Positions 1 through 5,432 of a stretch of DNA of 6,445 bases are shown here, piece by piece. The stretch covers positions 1 through 6,445 of the forward strand of contig BNVZ01000076.1 in the NCBI GenBank assembly GCA_025998475.1, in the 5' to 3' direction. The translations under genes and the position numbers were made by a program. The notes beneath the pieces were generated by a model, which did no database searches, had not been told where the DNA came from, and worked only from the letters and a program-made list of their open reading frames with translations. This stretch comes from Endomicrobiia bacterium. GTDB taxonomy: Bacteria; Elusimicrobiota; Endomicrobiia; Endomicrobiales; Endomicrobiaceae. How positions within the stretch are numbered: position 1 is the stretch's first letter; each line of letters opens with the position of its first letter.

Positions 1-85
1 CCGGCAATATGCTCCGTGCTTATTTCTCTTCCACCCAAACCATAAACATAATTTACAGCTTTAGGACTTACGACTCCTACGGTAT
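1..85 (-). repeat. Inverted copy of the porA 3' region at the window start
   Basis: Bases 1-78 are an exact reverse complement of 965-1042. The match continues to base 85 (against 958) with a single mismatch at base 79. The copied source codes for part of the PorA C-terminus (around Y-G-L-G-G-R-E-I-S). Because the copy lies in reverse, the ATG at 9 and the first 23 codons of the long open frame are an antisense reading of porA and not a real N-terminus. True PorA similarity resumes at the GGT codon at 81. Perfect identity implies a very recent event or an artefact such as a template-switch chimera or a foldback at a contig end. Confidence 0.93.
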
Positions 86-1127
86 TGTAAAGAGCGAGTA
101 TGTTGCCGTAGAAAGCGAGCACTCTGCAATGTCTGCTACAATAGCGGCATCTGCGGCAGGTGCAAGAGCAATGACAGGCACTTCTTCTCAAGGCTTGTGC
201 CTTATGTGGGAAATGCTTTACATAGCTTCAGGCTTAAGACTTCCTATCGTTATGGCAGAGGTTAACAGAGCGATTTCCGCTCCTATAAATATTCACGGAG
301 ATCAGTCTGATACAATGGGGGCAAGGGATTCTGGTTGGATTCAGATATATTCAGAAAATTCTCAGGAAGCTTATGACAACATGATTCAGGCTGTAAGAAT
401 AGCTGAAAAGGCAAACCTTCCTACTCTTGTAACGACGGACGGATTTATTATTTCTCACTGTATGGAAGTTGTTGAAACTTATCCCGATGCTGATGTAAAG
501 GCATTTGTCGGAGAATATAAACCTTCAAGATATCTTTTAGATATAAAGAGACCTTACACATTAGGCTCAATTGATTTACAGGATTATTACTTTGAACACA
601 GATTCCAACTTGCGCAAGCTATGAGAGATTCGAGTAGTATAATTTTAGAAGTAGCTAACGATTTTGAAAAAATTTTTGGGCGCAAATATGACTTGTATGA
701 GAAATTTATGTTAGATGATGCTGAAATTGCAATAGTAGTTATCGGCTCAACCGCAGGTACTGCAAAAGTTGTAGTTCAAGAATTGAGAGAGAAAGGTATA
801 AAAGCAGGTCTTTTAAAAATAAGAGTTTACAGACCATTCCCAGCCGAACAAATTGCGAAAGATTTGGCTCACATTAAAGCGATTGCTGTTATGGACAGGG
901 CTGATAGTTGTTCTGGCGCTTATGCCCCTTTATATTCGGATGTTGTAGCGTCTTTATATACCGCAGGAGTCGTAAGTCCTAAAGCTGTAAATTATGTTTA
1001 TGGTTTGGGTGGAAGAGAAATAAGCACGGAGCATATTGCCGGCGTTTACGATACACTTGACAAAATTGCTTCAGGCGCGCAGAAGCCGTCAAATCAGGTT
1101 GAATATATTAACGTAAGGAAAAAATAA
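81..1127 (+). CDS. porA: Pyruvate:ferredoxin oxidoreductase alpha subunit (PorA), 5'-truncated
   Basis: This is the alpha subunit of a multi-subunit cytoplasmic 2-oxoacid:ferredoxin oxidoreductase, most likely the pyruvate enzyme, which converts pyruvate and CoA to acetyl-CoA, CO2 and reduced ferredoxin. The sequence shows the family's strongly conserved block V-E-S-E-H-S-A-M-S-A, then A-A-G-A-R and T-S-S-Q-G, W-E-M-L-Y-I-A-S-G, and I-N-I-H-G-D-Q-S-D-T-M with R-D-S-G-W. The Arg of that last motif is the expected substrate-contacting residue of the family. The C-terminal domain (about residues 235-350 of the frame) contains V-I-G-S-T-A-G-T and Y-G-L-G-G-R. The stop at 1125-1127 gives a normal C-terminus. 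The usual first 45-50 residues, including the Y-P-I-T-P motif, are absent because the inverted copy at 1-78 replaces them, so the given start is only where homology begins. No porB follows in this window. A 2-oxoisovalerate-type enzyme is less likely but not excluded. Confidence 0.92.
   Translation, partial: GIVKSEYVAVESEHSAMSATIAASAAGARAMTGTSSQGLCLMWEMLYIASGLRLPIVMAEVNRAISAPINIHGDQSDTMGARDSGWIQIYSENSQEAYDNMIQAVRIAEKANLPTLVTTDGFIISHCMEVVETYPDADVKAFVGEYKPSRYLLDIKRPYTLGSIDLQDYYFEHRFQLAQAMRDSSSIILEVANDFEKIFGRKYDLYEKFMLDDAEIAIVVIGSTAGTAKVVVQELREKGIKAGLLKIRVYRPFPAEQIAKDLAHIKAIAVMDRADSCSGAYAPLYSDVVASLYTAGVVSPKAVNYVYGLGGREISTEHIAGVYDTLDKIASGAQKPSNQVEYINVRKK
965..1042 (+). repeat. Source arm of the 78-bp inverted repeat
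   Basis: This stretch of porA is exactly reverse-complementary to bases 1-78. It lies in a normal place in the gene and its reading frame is intact, so it is the original and the window start is the copy. Confidence 0.93.
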
Positions 1128-1186
1128 GTTATAGTCAAATAACTTCAAGTTGCGCTATAACAAAAAAGAAGATAAGTTTTTTGTTA
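1128..1186 (+). terminator. Possible porA terminator: nested AT-rich hairpins
   Basis: Directly after the porA stop there are three inverted repeats. GTTATAG at 1128-1134 pairs with CTATAAC at 1155-1161; the short palindrome AACTTCAAGTT lies inside it at 1141-1151. A perfect 10-bp repeat follows, TAACAAAAAA at 1158-1167 with TTTTTTGTTA at 1177-1186, separated by a 9-base loop. The last hairpin ends in a T-rich arm but is pure A/T apart from one pair, so it would be a weak terminator. Position and structure support transcript ending or transcript stability; strength cannot be judged by eye. Confidence 0.35.
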
Positions 1187-1187
1187 A

Positions 1188-1346
1188 AGAGATGGTCATA
1201 AAGGAGAGAATTTTTGTCAATCTCACCTGTATTTTTTAAAACTGCGGCACGGTGTAACTCGAAGTGATTTGGCTGTATTGTGTGTTTCTTACTCCGAAAT
1301 ACAAGATTTTGTCAAGACAAAAAATGTTAAAAGTTATGTACTATGA
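1188..1346 (+). pseudogene. C-terminal fragment of an unrecognised protein
   Basis: One frame stays open for 52 codons, reading R-D-G-H-K-G-E-N-F-C-Q and later R-S-D-L-A-V-L-C-V-S-Y-S-E-I-Q-D-F-V-K, and closes with TGA at 1344-1346. It has no ATG, and a TAA lies just before it at 1185-1187. The composition looks like a folded protein rather than random AT-rich DNA. The stop overlaps the ATG at 1343 in an ATGA arrangement, which is typical of coupled genes in an operon. I do not recognise the family. It may be the remains of a gene whose 5' part was lost, or it may be a chance open frame. Confidence 0.3.
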
Positions 1347-1382
1347 AAGAAATTTTGCAAAATATTGAAAAAGATGCATTAG
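1343..1382 (+). pseudogene. Start of a gene cut off by an IS element
   Basis: ATG at 1343 overlaps the preceding TGA (ATGA) and opens the reading M-K-E-I-L-Q-N-I-E-K-D-A-L. After about 12 codons the sequence becomes the end of an IS5-like element (ACCTCTTGCA from 1383), and the frame stops soon after. The peptide is helical and charged and is loosely like N-termini such as that of PheS, but a dozen residues cannot identify it. The rest of the gene is not found in this window. Confidence 0.3.
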
Positions 1383-1423
1383 ACCTCTTGCATAACTAAT
1401 ATATAAAAGTACAATAGAAGTAT

Positions 1424-1504
1424 ATGAAACAGAAAAAGAAAGCAGGTGGGTCGGGTGTAATGGGTTTAGTATTAATGGGAGTAAAGAAAGCATTTGATAA
1501 ATAA
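1424..1504 (+). pseudogene. IS5-like transposase, N-terminal fragment
   Basis: This is a 26-codon reading from ATG 1424 to TAA 1502-1504, beginning M-K-Q-K-K-K and containing L-M-G-V-K-K-A-F-D-K. The segment G-V-K-K-x-T-F-D-K is typical of the start of IS5-group transposases. The sister copy at 2916-3056 (minus) keeps the missing Thr and reads on for 20 more codons, so this copy has lost bases here and is frameshifted. Confidence 0.6.
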
Positions 1505-1546
1505 AGGATAGCAATGACAGATAGAAGAAAAGATAGGGTAAGAGCA

Positions 1547-1738
1547 AAAAGGTTCAAAATAGTCTCAAAGATAGATCTAGGAGGCCTTAGGCAAAATACA
1601 TAAACACACTAGTTCTAAAAAAAGAGATCAAAGAAACACTAAAAAGCTGACAAAAGAAGATAAGGAGTTAAATAGAAAGATTTATCAGATGATTATAGTA
1701 GAAAACATTAAAGTATTTGTTAAAAGGTTCAAAATAGT
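1547..1738 (+). repeat. 17-bp direct repeats bounding a 175-bp segment in the IS remnant
   Basis: AAAAGGTTCAAAATAGT occurs at 1547-1563 and again at 1722-1738, with a period of 175 bp. The second copy codes for the K-R-F-K-I-V of the transposase; the first sits where the N-terminal fragment ends. In the sister element at 2812-3098 only one such sequence is present and the 175-bp piece between is absent. That pattern fits deletion by recombination or slippage between the two copies. Confidence 0.8.
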
Positions 1739-1808
1739 ACAGAATAGATATAGAAACCGCAAAAGACCCTTTGGACTGCGATTTAACTTTGTTCTTAACA
1801 AGCAGTAA
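1593..1808 (+). pseudogene. IS5-like transposase, C-terminal fragment
   Basis: A 71-codon open frame reads K-I-H-K-H-T, then L-T-K-E-D-K-E-L-N-R-K, I-V-E-N-I, and F-K-I-V-Q-N-R-Y-R-N-R-K-R-P-F-G-L-R-F-N. This is the hallmark C-terminus of IS5-group DDE transposases; the Glu of I-V-E-N is the usual third catalytic acid. Just upstream (about 1576-1590) the triplets for D-L-G and G-L survive in another frame, matching the D-L-G-Y-Q-G motif. After F-N at about 1789 the reading runs into foreign sequence and stops at 1806-1808. There is no start codon, so no transposase is made. Confidence 0.72.
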
Positions 1809-2686
1809 ATTTTTTACACAATCAAAAAAAACAAAAAAGACCGAAAAAACCGTATTAATTACTTTACCAACAGAAAAAGGTGAAAAAAGAGATTTGATAC
1901 TTGTAAAAGGTAAGGCATTTGAAAAAGGAGAGAAAGAAGAGTATTAAAAGCATTTCATAACCGTGTTCTATACGCTTTAACTCACATATGTGAATAACAT
2001 GGAAAACAGTATCTAGAGTATCTTAACCATGAAATTAAAATTTGTTACTGTGACGTGTCAGTTAAAGAACTTGTTGATATATTAGGATTTAAAAATTCAT
2101 GTAATTTATGTGGAAGGCAATATATAAAATAAAAATTGAAAGAGCTATTGACGATTTAAGCACCTTCCCTTTCTTTTTTGATCTTTCAGAATTTGACGGA
2201 AAGTTAGAAAATATAACATTTAAATTTCTAAAAACAGCAATATTTCCAAAATATAAAAGAAAGAATACCCCTGTGATGATTAGAATGGAATTTTCACAGT
2301 TATATAGTAATATGCTTTTTCAAGAACAAACGATACGTAGAAATAGATCTTTATGCATAATAGACGACCCTCTTGCATTTTTCTTAATAAATCATATAGA
2401 ACCAACTTTAATCAAACAAGGCTATTTTAATATTACACTTGCAAAATTAATCAAATCACTAGATTTGCAAAAAGCAGATTGGCATAATTTTAAAAGTACT
2501 AAAATGAGACAGTTCAAAAAAACAACAGACAAATTACTGAAGCTTCCAGAATTAAGATTAAGCGATGGAAGTACTATAACATCGGTTAACTATTATTCAA
2601 ACAAAGACAAGAATGATTATATTATGAAAATTACTACGAGCAAAGCAGATAAAACTACTGACACAACTTACCAAATTGCTATATAA
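1790..2686 (+). pseudogene. Plasmid-type replication initiator (RepA-like), broken
   Basis: Read across frames, this stretch resembles residues ~147-400 of the intact initiator at 3230-4468. Frame 1 gives T-S-S-K-F-F-T-Q-S-K-K and L-V-K-G-K-A-F up to TAA 1945-1947. Frame 3 then gives L-K-A-F-H-N-R-V-L-Y-A-L-T-H, matching T-T-H-A-R-I-L-L-A-L-V-H in the intact protein, with an internal TAA at 1995-1997, and goes on to S-V-K-E-L-V-D-I-L-G-F, matching S-I-R-E-L-A-K-D-L-D-Y. A second shift near 2100-2110 leads into the 192-codon frame ending at 2686. The DnaA-like N-terminal part is missing and the IS remnant sits in its place. Two frameshifts plus a stop make it non-functional. The family assignment rests on similarity to the neighbour and not on a search. 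Confidence 0.72.
2108..2686 (+). CDS. Open C-terminal part of the broken replication initiator
   Basis: This 192-residue frame covers the second half of the Rep body. It holds the end of the first winged helix (W-K-A-I-Y-K-I-K-I-E-R-A-I) and a second winged-helix region starting at I-D-D-P-L-A-F-F-L-I-N-H, followed by L-A-K-L-I-K-S-L-D-L and a basic helix. These line up with K-N-P-I-A-F-K-F-L-M-S-Y and F-R-E-V-I-K-T-L-Q-I in the intact initiator. No Shine-Dalgarno precedes the ATG at 2108 and the upstream frame carries the rest of the same domain, so it is most likely a pseudogene piece rather than a separate gene. Confidence 0.55.
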   Translation: MWKAIYKIKIERAIDDLSTFPFFFDLSEFDGKLENITFKFLKTAIFPKYKRKNTPVMIRMEFSQLYSNMLFQEQTIRRNRSLCIIDDPLAFFLINHIEPTLIKQGYFNITLAKLIKSLDLQKADWHNFKSTKMRQFKKTTDKLLKLPELRLSDGSTITSVNYYSNKDKNDYIMKITTSKADKTTDTTYQIAI

Positions 2687-2750
2687 CAATATTTTTTAAG
2701 TAAAGTAATATTTGTCTATCAGCTTAAAGACTTCGTTTTAACGTAGAGTT

Positions 2751-2768
2751 TTGGGGTGTAGTCCCCAA
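2751..2768 (+). other. G/C-rich hairpin TTGGGG-TGTAGT-CCCCAA
   Basis: This is a perfect 6-bp stem with a 6-base loop in otherwise AT-rich DNA (gene-free 2687-2811). It lies 64 bases after the rep pseudogene stop. No T-run follows, so it is not a standard terminator. It could be a remnant of a plasmid site such as an origin or transfer hairpin; no adjacent relaxase or nick motif supports that. The rest of 2687-2811 shows nothing recognisable. Confidence 0.35.
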
Positions 2769-2811
2769 GTGCGGATATATACTAGCTAATGACAAAGAAG
2801 GTATTTATTAT

Positions 2812-3098
2812 ACCTCTTGCACAATTTGAGTATTAAATTTTAGAATTACAAATACCGCAACTCAAGTTAAATCGCAATCCAAAGGGTCTTTTGCGGTTTC
2901 TATATCTATTCTGTACTATTTTTGAACTTTTTTGCTCCTTGCCCTATTTTTACTTCTCACCTTGCTATCCTTTGTTTTGTCAAACGTCCCTTTCTTTACT
3001 CCCATTAATACTAAACCCATTCCACCCGACCCACATGCTTTCTTTTTCTGTTTCATAGTACTTCTATTGTACTTTTATATATTAGTTATGCAAGAGGT
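2812..3098 (-). mobile_element. Internally deleted IS5-like element with both ends (MITE-like)
   Basis: The element is bounded by perfect 10-bp inverted repeats, ACCTCTTGCA at 2812-2821 and TGCAAGAGGT at 3089-3098. Read on the minus strand it is a 287-bp relative of the remnant at 1383-1789: the left end, the transposase start (ATG at 3056) and the transposase tail R-Y-R-N-R-K-R-P-F-G-L-R-F-N (about 2833-2905) are joined, with the catalytic middle missing. It cannot make transposase but keeps the ends needed to be moved in trans. No convincing target-site duplication can be seen. Confidence 0.75.
2916..3056 (-). pseudogene. IS5-like transposase, N-terminal 46-codon fragment
   Basis: The minus-strand reading from ATG 3056 to TAG 2916-2918 starts M-K-Q-K-K-K-A-C-G-S-G-G and continues L-M-G-V-K-K-G-T-F-D-K-T-K-D-S-K with a basic tail. 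It parallels the fragment at 1424-1504 but keeps more of the original frame. An extra A in the A-run near the deletion joint shifts the frame away from the C-terminal tail. It is a remnant; a small expressed peptide is possible but nothing suggests it. Confidence 0.5.
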
Positions 3099-3116
3099 CT
3101 AATATAAAATTTGCCC

Positions 3117-3149
3117 ACTATTACTACTATTACTACTATTACTACTATT
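3117..3149 (+). repeat. Short tandem repeat (9-bp unit), iteron-like position
   Basis: The unit ACTATTACT occurs three times in a row and is followed by a partial ACTATT, 33 bp in all and without mismatch. It lies 80 bp before the rep start, between the IS end and a hairpin. Plasmid initiators often bind direct repeats in this position, but iterons are usually around 20 bp and this array is simple-sequence DNA, so an origin role is only a possibility. It could also be an unwinding element or a slippage-prone stretch. Confidence 0.6.
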
Positions 3150-3157
3150 AAAGACTA

Positions 3158-3180
3158 TGTCCTTTGAAATCCAAAGGACA
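3158..3180 (+). promoter_or_regulatory. Perfect hairpin in the rep leader
   Basis: TGTCCTTTG at 3158-3166 and CAAAGGACA at 3172-3180 form a 9-bp stem with a 5-base loop. No T-run follows. The left arm is also complementary over 8 bases to AAAGGACA at 3217-3224, which contains the rep Shine-Dalgarno. The transcript could therefore fold in two exclusive ways, one of which hides the ribosome site. As DNA, the palindrome could instead be an operator for Rep autoregulation. Confidence 0.55.
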
Positions 3181-3216
3181 ACAGGCAACGTCTTTTCAAA
3201 TTTAAAAAAAAGATAA

Positions 3217-3222
3217 AAAGGA
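3217..3222 (+). promoter_or_regulatory. Ribosome binding site of the intact rep
   Basis: AAAGGA is followed by a 7-base spacer to the ATG at 3230. It supports this start, which also begins exactly where the DnaA domain I-like sequence begins (M-W-E-E-I). Confidence 0.75.
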
Positions 3223-3229
3223 CAAAGAA

Positions 3230-4468
3230 ATGTGGGAAGAAATAAAAATTAAACTTCAAGAAAAATTATCTGAAGAAGACCATTCACTTTGGTTAGATCC
3301 TATAAAAGAAGAAAGTTTAAAAAATCACACATTAACCCTTATAATTCCCAATAAAATTTATCTTGAGCAGATGGAAACTAAATATAAACCACATATAACA
3401 AATACAATAAAAGAGAATTTTAATAAAAATATAAAAATTTGCTTTAAAATAATCGAAGAGGATATTCCAAATGTTAAACAAAGAATAGAAAAGACAAAAA
3501 CATATCAACAACAACGTAAAGAACTTACAACTTTTGATAAGAGTCCAAACTTTAGAAGCCAAGAAGAAATGGATTTATACTTAAAAAAGCCAGAGATCAA
3601 ATTACAAAAAGATTTGGCTGTAACTCAATTAAAACCAATGCCTGGCAGATATGGTACGACAATGGCTGCAAGCTTTACAAGTTTTGACAGTAGATATTTT
3701 ACATACCCAAATGACAAAAGAAAGAGTTCCAAAGTTGATATCAAGATCAAGTATGCCAATGGTAAATATACACAGTATGAGCTTTACAGGGGGTTAAATG
3801 CTTTCGGGATGCCTGCTGTTGGGCAATTAAATACAACTCATGCTAGAATTTTACTTGCACTAGTCCACATGTGGCAAAAACAAGGCTGTCTATTTGCTGG
3901 TATAAGGGATTTTGCAGTAGTTGAGATATCCATAAGAGAACTTGCCAAAGATTTAGATTATAAAAAAATAAGTGGAGCATTGTATAAGTGGCTTTATTTA
4001 AGGATTGGTGAGCTAATTTCTTTTCCAAGTTTACTATCGCTTGATGGAAATACAGGACGAGGTTTTACTTTTTTATCAAGTGTAGATGCATGGAGTAATA
4101 AAAAAGATTATAATAAAACTATGTTGAGATTAACATTCAATCCCTTTATTTCAAGGCAGCTTTATGATAGAAGAGCTTTTTTAAAAAATCCAGAATGTTA
4201 TAAAATTAAAAATCCCATAGCGTTTAAATTTTTAATGAGTTATGATAGAAGCATTTTCAAGGGTAATAAACTTAAACTCCCATTTAGAGAAGTAATTAAA
4301 ACTTTACAAATTGACTATAAAAGAATAGATGTTACAGTTAAAGCCTTAAAAAGAGCTATTAAAGAATTAAATAAATATGAGATTAACGAACACTATAATT
4401 TAAAAGTAGACTTAATCAAAGAAAATAAACAATATTTTGTCACAGCTCGAGCGTATTTTAAGAAATAA
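3230..4468 (+). CDS. Plasmid replication initiator with DnaA domain I-like N-terminus
   Basis: This 412-residue basic protein probably binds an origin and recruits the replication machinery. Residues 1-75 resemble DnaA domain I: a first helix starting M-W-E-E-I, then W-L-D-P-I, L-T-L-I-I-P-N-K-I-Y-L-E and K-Y-K-P-H-I. In DnaA this domain mediates self-association and helicase contact. Residues 76-135 are a charged linker. Residues ~200-270 (T-T-H-A-R-I-L-L-A-L-V-H-M-W, then S-I-R-E-L-A-K-D-L) look like a first winged helix and ~325-400 (N-P-I-A-F-K-F-L-M-S-Y, F-R-E-V-I-K-T-L) like a second, the usual plan of plasmid Rep proteins. No ATPase (Walker) motifs are present, so it is not DnaA itself. 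It is much more AT-rich than porA. The leader holds tandem repeats and a hairpin that may control it. It converges with the lipoprotein gene. Function is inferred from motifs. Confidence 0.75.
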   Translation: MWEEIKIKLQEKLSEEDHSLWLDPIKEESLKNHTLTLIIPNKIYLEQMETKYKPHITNTIKENFNKNIKICFKIIEEDIPNVKQRIEKTKTYQQQRKELTTFDKSPNFRSQEEMDLYLKKPEIKLQKDLAVTQLKPMPGRYGTTMAASFTSFDSRYFTYPNDKRKSSKVDIKIKYANGKYTQYELYRGLNAFGMPAVGQLNTTHARILLALVHMWQKQGCLFAGIRDFAVVEISIRELAKDLDYKKISGALYKWLYLRIGELISFPSLLSLDGNTGRGFTFLSSVDAWSNKKDYNKTMLRLTFNPFISRQLYDRRAFLKNPECYKIKNPIAFKFLMSYDRSIFKGNKLKLPFREVIKTLQIDYKRIDVTVKALKRAIKELNKYEINEHYNLKVDLIKENKQYFVTARAYFKK

Positions 4469-4513
4469 ATAAATTACCACAGAGTTAGCGTTGTTAGCTT
4501 AGTCTTATTACTT

Positions 4514-4534
4514 GCGAACTACAAATTACTTCGC
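4514..4534. terminator. Weak hairpin between convergent genes
   Basis: GCGAA at 4514-4518 pairs with TTCGC at 4530-4534 around an 11-base loop in the 103-bp gap between rep and the J-domain gene. No T-run follows on either strand, so it is a poor terminator candidate. Nothing else is recognised in 4469-4571. Confidence 0.2.
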
Positions 4535-4571
4535 GTAAAAATCTCTTAACAGCTTATAACCTTAATTTCAA

Positions 4572-5432
4572 TCAATGTCGCTTTTTGTTTCTTTGTTCGA
4601 AATATCTGCCCAATATATCATTAGCTTCGTTAATTTTTTTCATTTTTTCAGTTGATTCTGGAGAACCTGAGTTTTTATCAGGATGATGTTGCTGAGCCAT
4701 TCTTCTATAAGCCTTATTAACTTCATCTAAAGTCACGACATCTATAGTTTTATGTATTTCAAGTGTTTCAAGTGCCTGCGTTGCTTCATGCTCATTACAC
4801 TCTCTCTCCTGATGCTGTTCCTGTTCCTGTTGCCATTGCCGTTCCCGCCGCTGTCGTTGCTGTTCCCGTTGATCCCGCTCTTCCTGTTCCCGAAGCCTTT
4901 CATTATTTCGCCACCACCTTACCCCGTCATCAGACCCTAGCCACGCCTGCCCGTCATTAGACTTCAGCCACACCCACCCGTCATTTGACTTCACCAGCCA
5001 CACCCACCCGTCATCCTTAGACCTTAGCCACAACCTTCCGTCCTCAGACCTCAACCACTCCTTTCCGTCATCAGACCTCAGCCACGCCTGCCCGTAATTT
5101 CTAGACCTCAGCCACTTCCACCCGTCCTCAGACCTCAGCCACTTCCACCCGTCATCCTTAGACCTCAGCCACAACCTTCCGTCCTCAGACCTCAGCCACT
5201 CCCACGCGTCATAAGAGCTCAATCCAATGGGCGCTACACCCCTCAGCCACACCCACCCGTCATTCTCAGACCTCAGCCACACCCGCCCGTCATCAGACTT
5301 CAGCCATGCCCACCCGTCATCCTTAGACCTCAGCCACACGCACCCGTTAGGCCACAGCCACTTCCACCCGTCATCCTTAGACCTCAGCCACAACCTTCCG
5401 TCCTCAGACCTCAAGCCACACCCACCCGTCAT
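4572..5432 (-). CDS. C-terminal part of the Trp-repeat/J-domain protein (after frameshift)
   Basis: This open frame of 286 codons is the downstream half of a gene that starts at 6168. Residues ~7-173 carry about 17 more D-G-W-x-W-L-R-S units. Residues ~174-212 are a highly charged, probably helical stretch rich in Arg, Glu and Gln. Residues ~220-282 form a J domain: L-D-E-V-N-K-A-Y-R-R-M-A-Q-Q as helix II, the catalytic H-P-D at 250-252 followed by K-N, and M-K-K-I-N-E-A-N-D-I-L-G as helix III. J domains stimulate the ATPase of Hsp70 (DnaK). The ATG at 5432 is inside the repeat array with no Shine-Dalgarno, so it is not a convincing start. Removing the extra base at 5413/5414 fuses this part with 5404-6168 into 531 residues. 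Confidence 0.8.
   Translation of the reverse strand: MTGGCGLRSEDGRLWLRSKDDGWKWLWPNGCVWLRSKDDGWAWLKSDDGRVWLRSENDGWVWLRGVAPIGLSSYDAWEWLRSEDGRLWLRSKDDGWKWLRSEDGWKWLRSRNYGQAWLRSDDGKEWLRSEDGRLWLRSKDDGWVWLVKSNDGWVWLKSNDGQAWLGSDDGVRWWRNNERLREQEERDQREQQRQRRERQWQQEQEQHQERECNEHEATQALETLEIHKTIDVVTLDEVNKAYRRMAQQHHPDKNSGSPESTEKMKKINEANDILGRYFEQRNKKRH

Larger units (their letters stand above)
1383..1789 (+). mobile_element. IS5-like element remnant, 3' end lost, internally deleted
   Basis: The terminal sequence ACCTCTTGCA at 1383-1392 is the same as the ends of the second element at 2812-3098. From 1377 to about 1563 and again from about 1722 to 1789 the DNA matches that element in opposite orientation with high identity. 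The transposase reading survives in two pieces: an N-terminal one from the ATG at 1424 and a C-terminal one at 1593-1808. The central catalytic part is gone. After 1789 similarity to the sister copy stops, without a terminal repeat, and rep-like sequence begins, so the right end was lost. Confidence 0.75.

Noticed and set aside
9..80. ATG at 9 as the porA start
   Set aside because: Its first 23 codons are the reverse complement of the porA 3' end; no family similarity before about base 81.
1128..1161. tRNA-like paired ends after porA
   Set aside because: Far too short and without the arms of a tRNA; only a 7-bp stem around a small palindrome.
1341..1547. Minus-strand open frame of 68 codons
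   Set aside because: It is antisense to the IS5-like transposase N-terminal remnant and is a composition-driven hydrophobic reading without a ribosome site.
1810..1820. DnaA-box-like TTTTACACA (also near 6211)
   Set aside because: Single imperfect matches far from the intact rep leader; expected by chance in AT-rich DNA.
3332..4028. Minus-strand open frames inside the intact rep (3332-3562, 3843-4028)
   Set aside because: Shadows of the rep coding sequence; the plus-strand protein has recognisable domains.
4752..4960. Two plus-strand open frames in the charged segment
   Set aside because: Antisense to the Arg/Glu/Gln-rich part and the J domain of the minus-strand gene.
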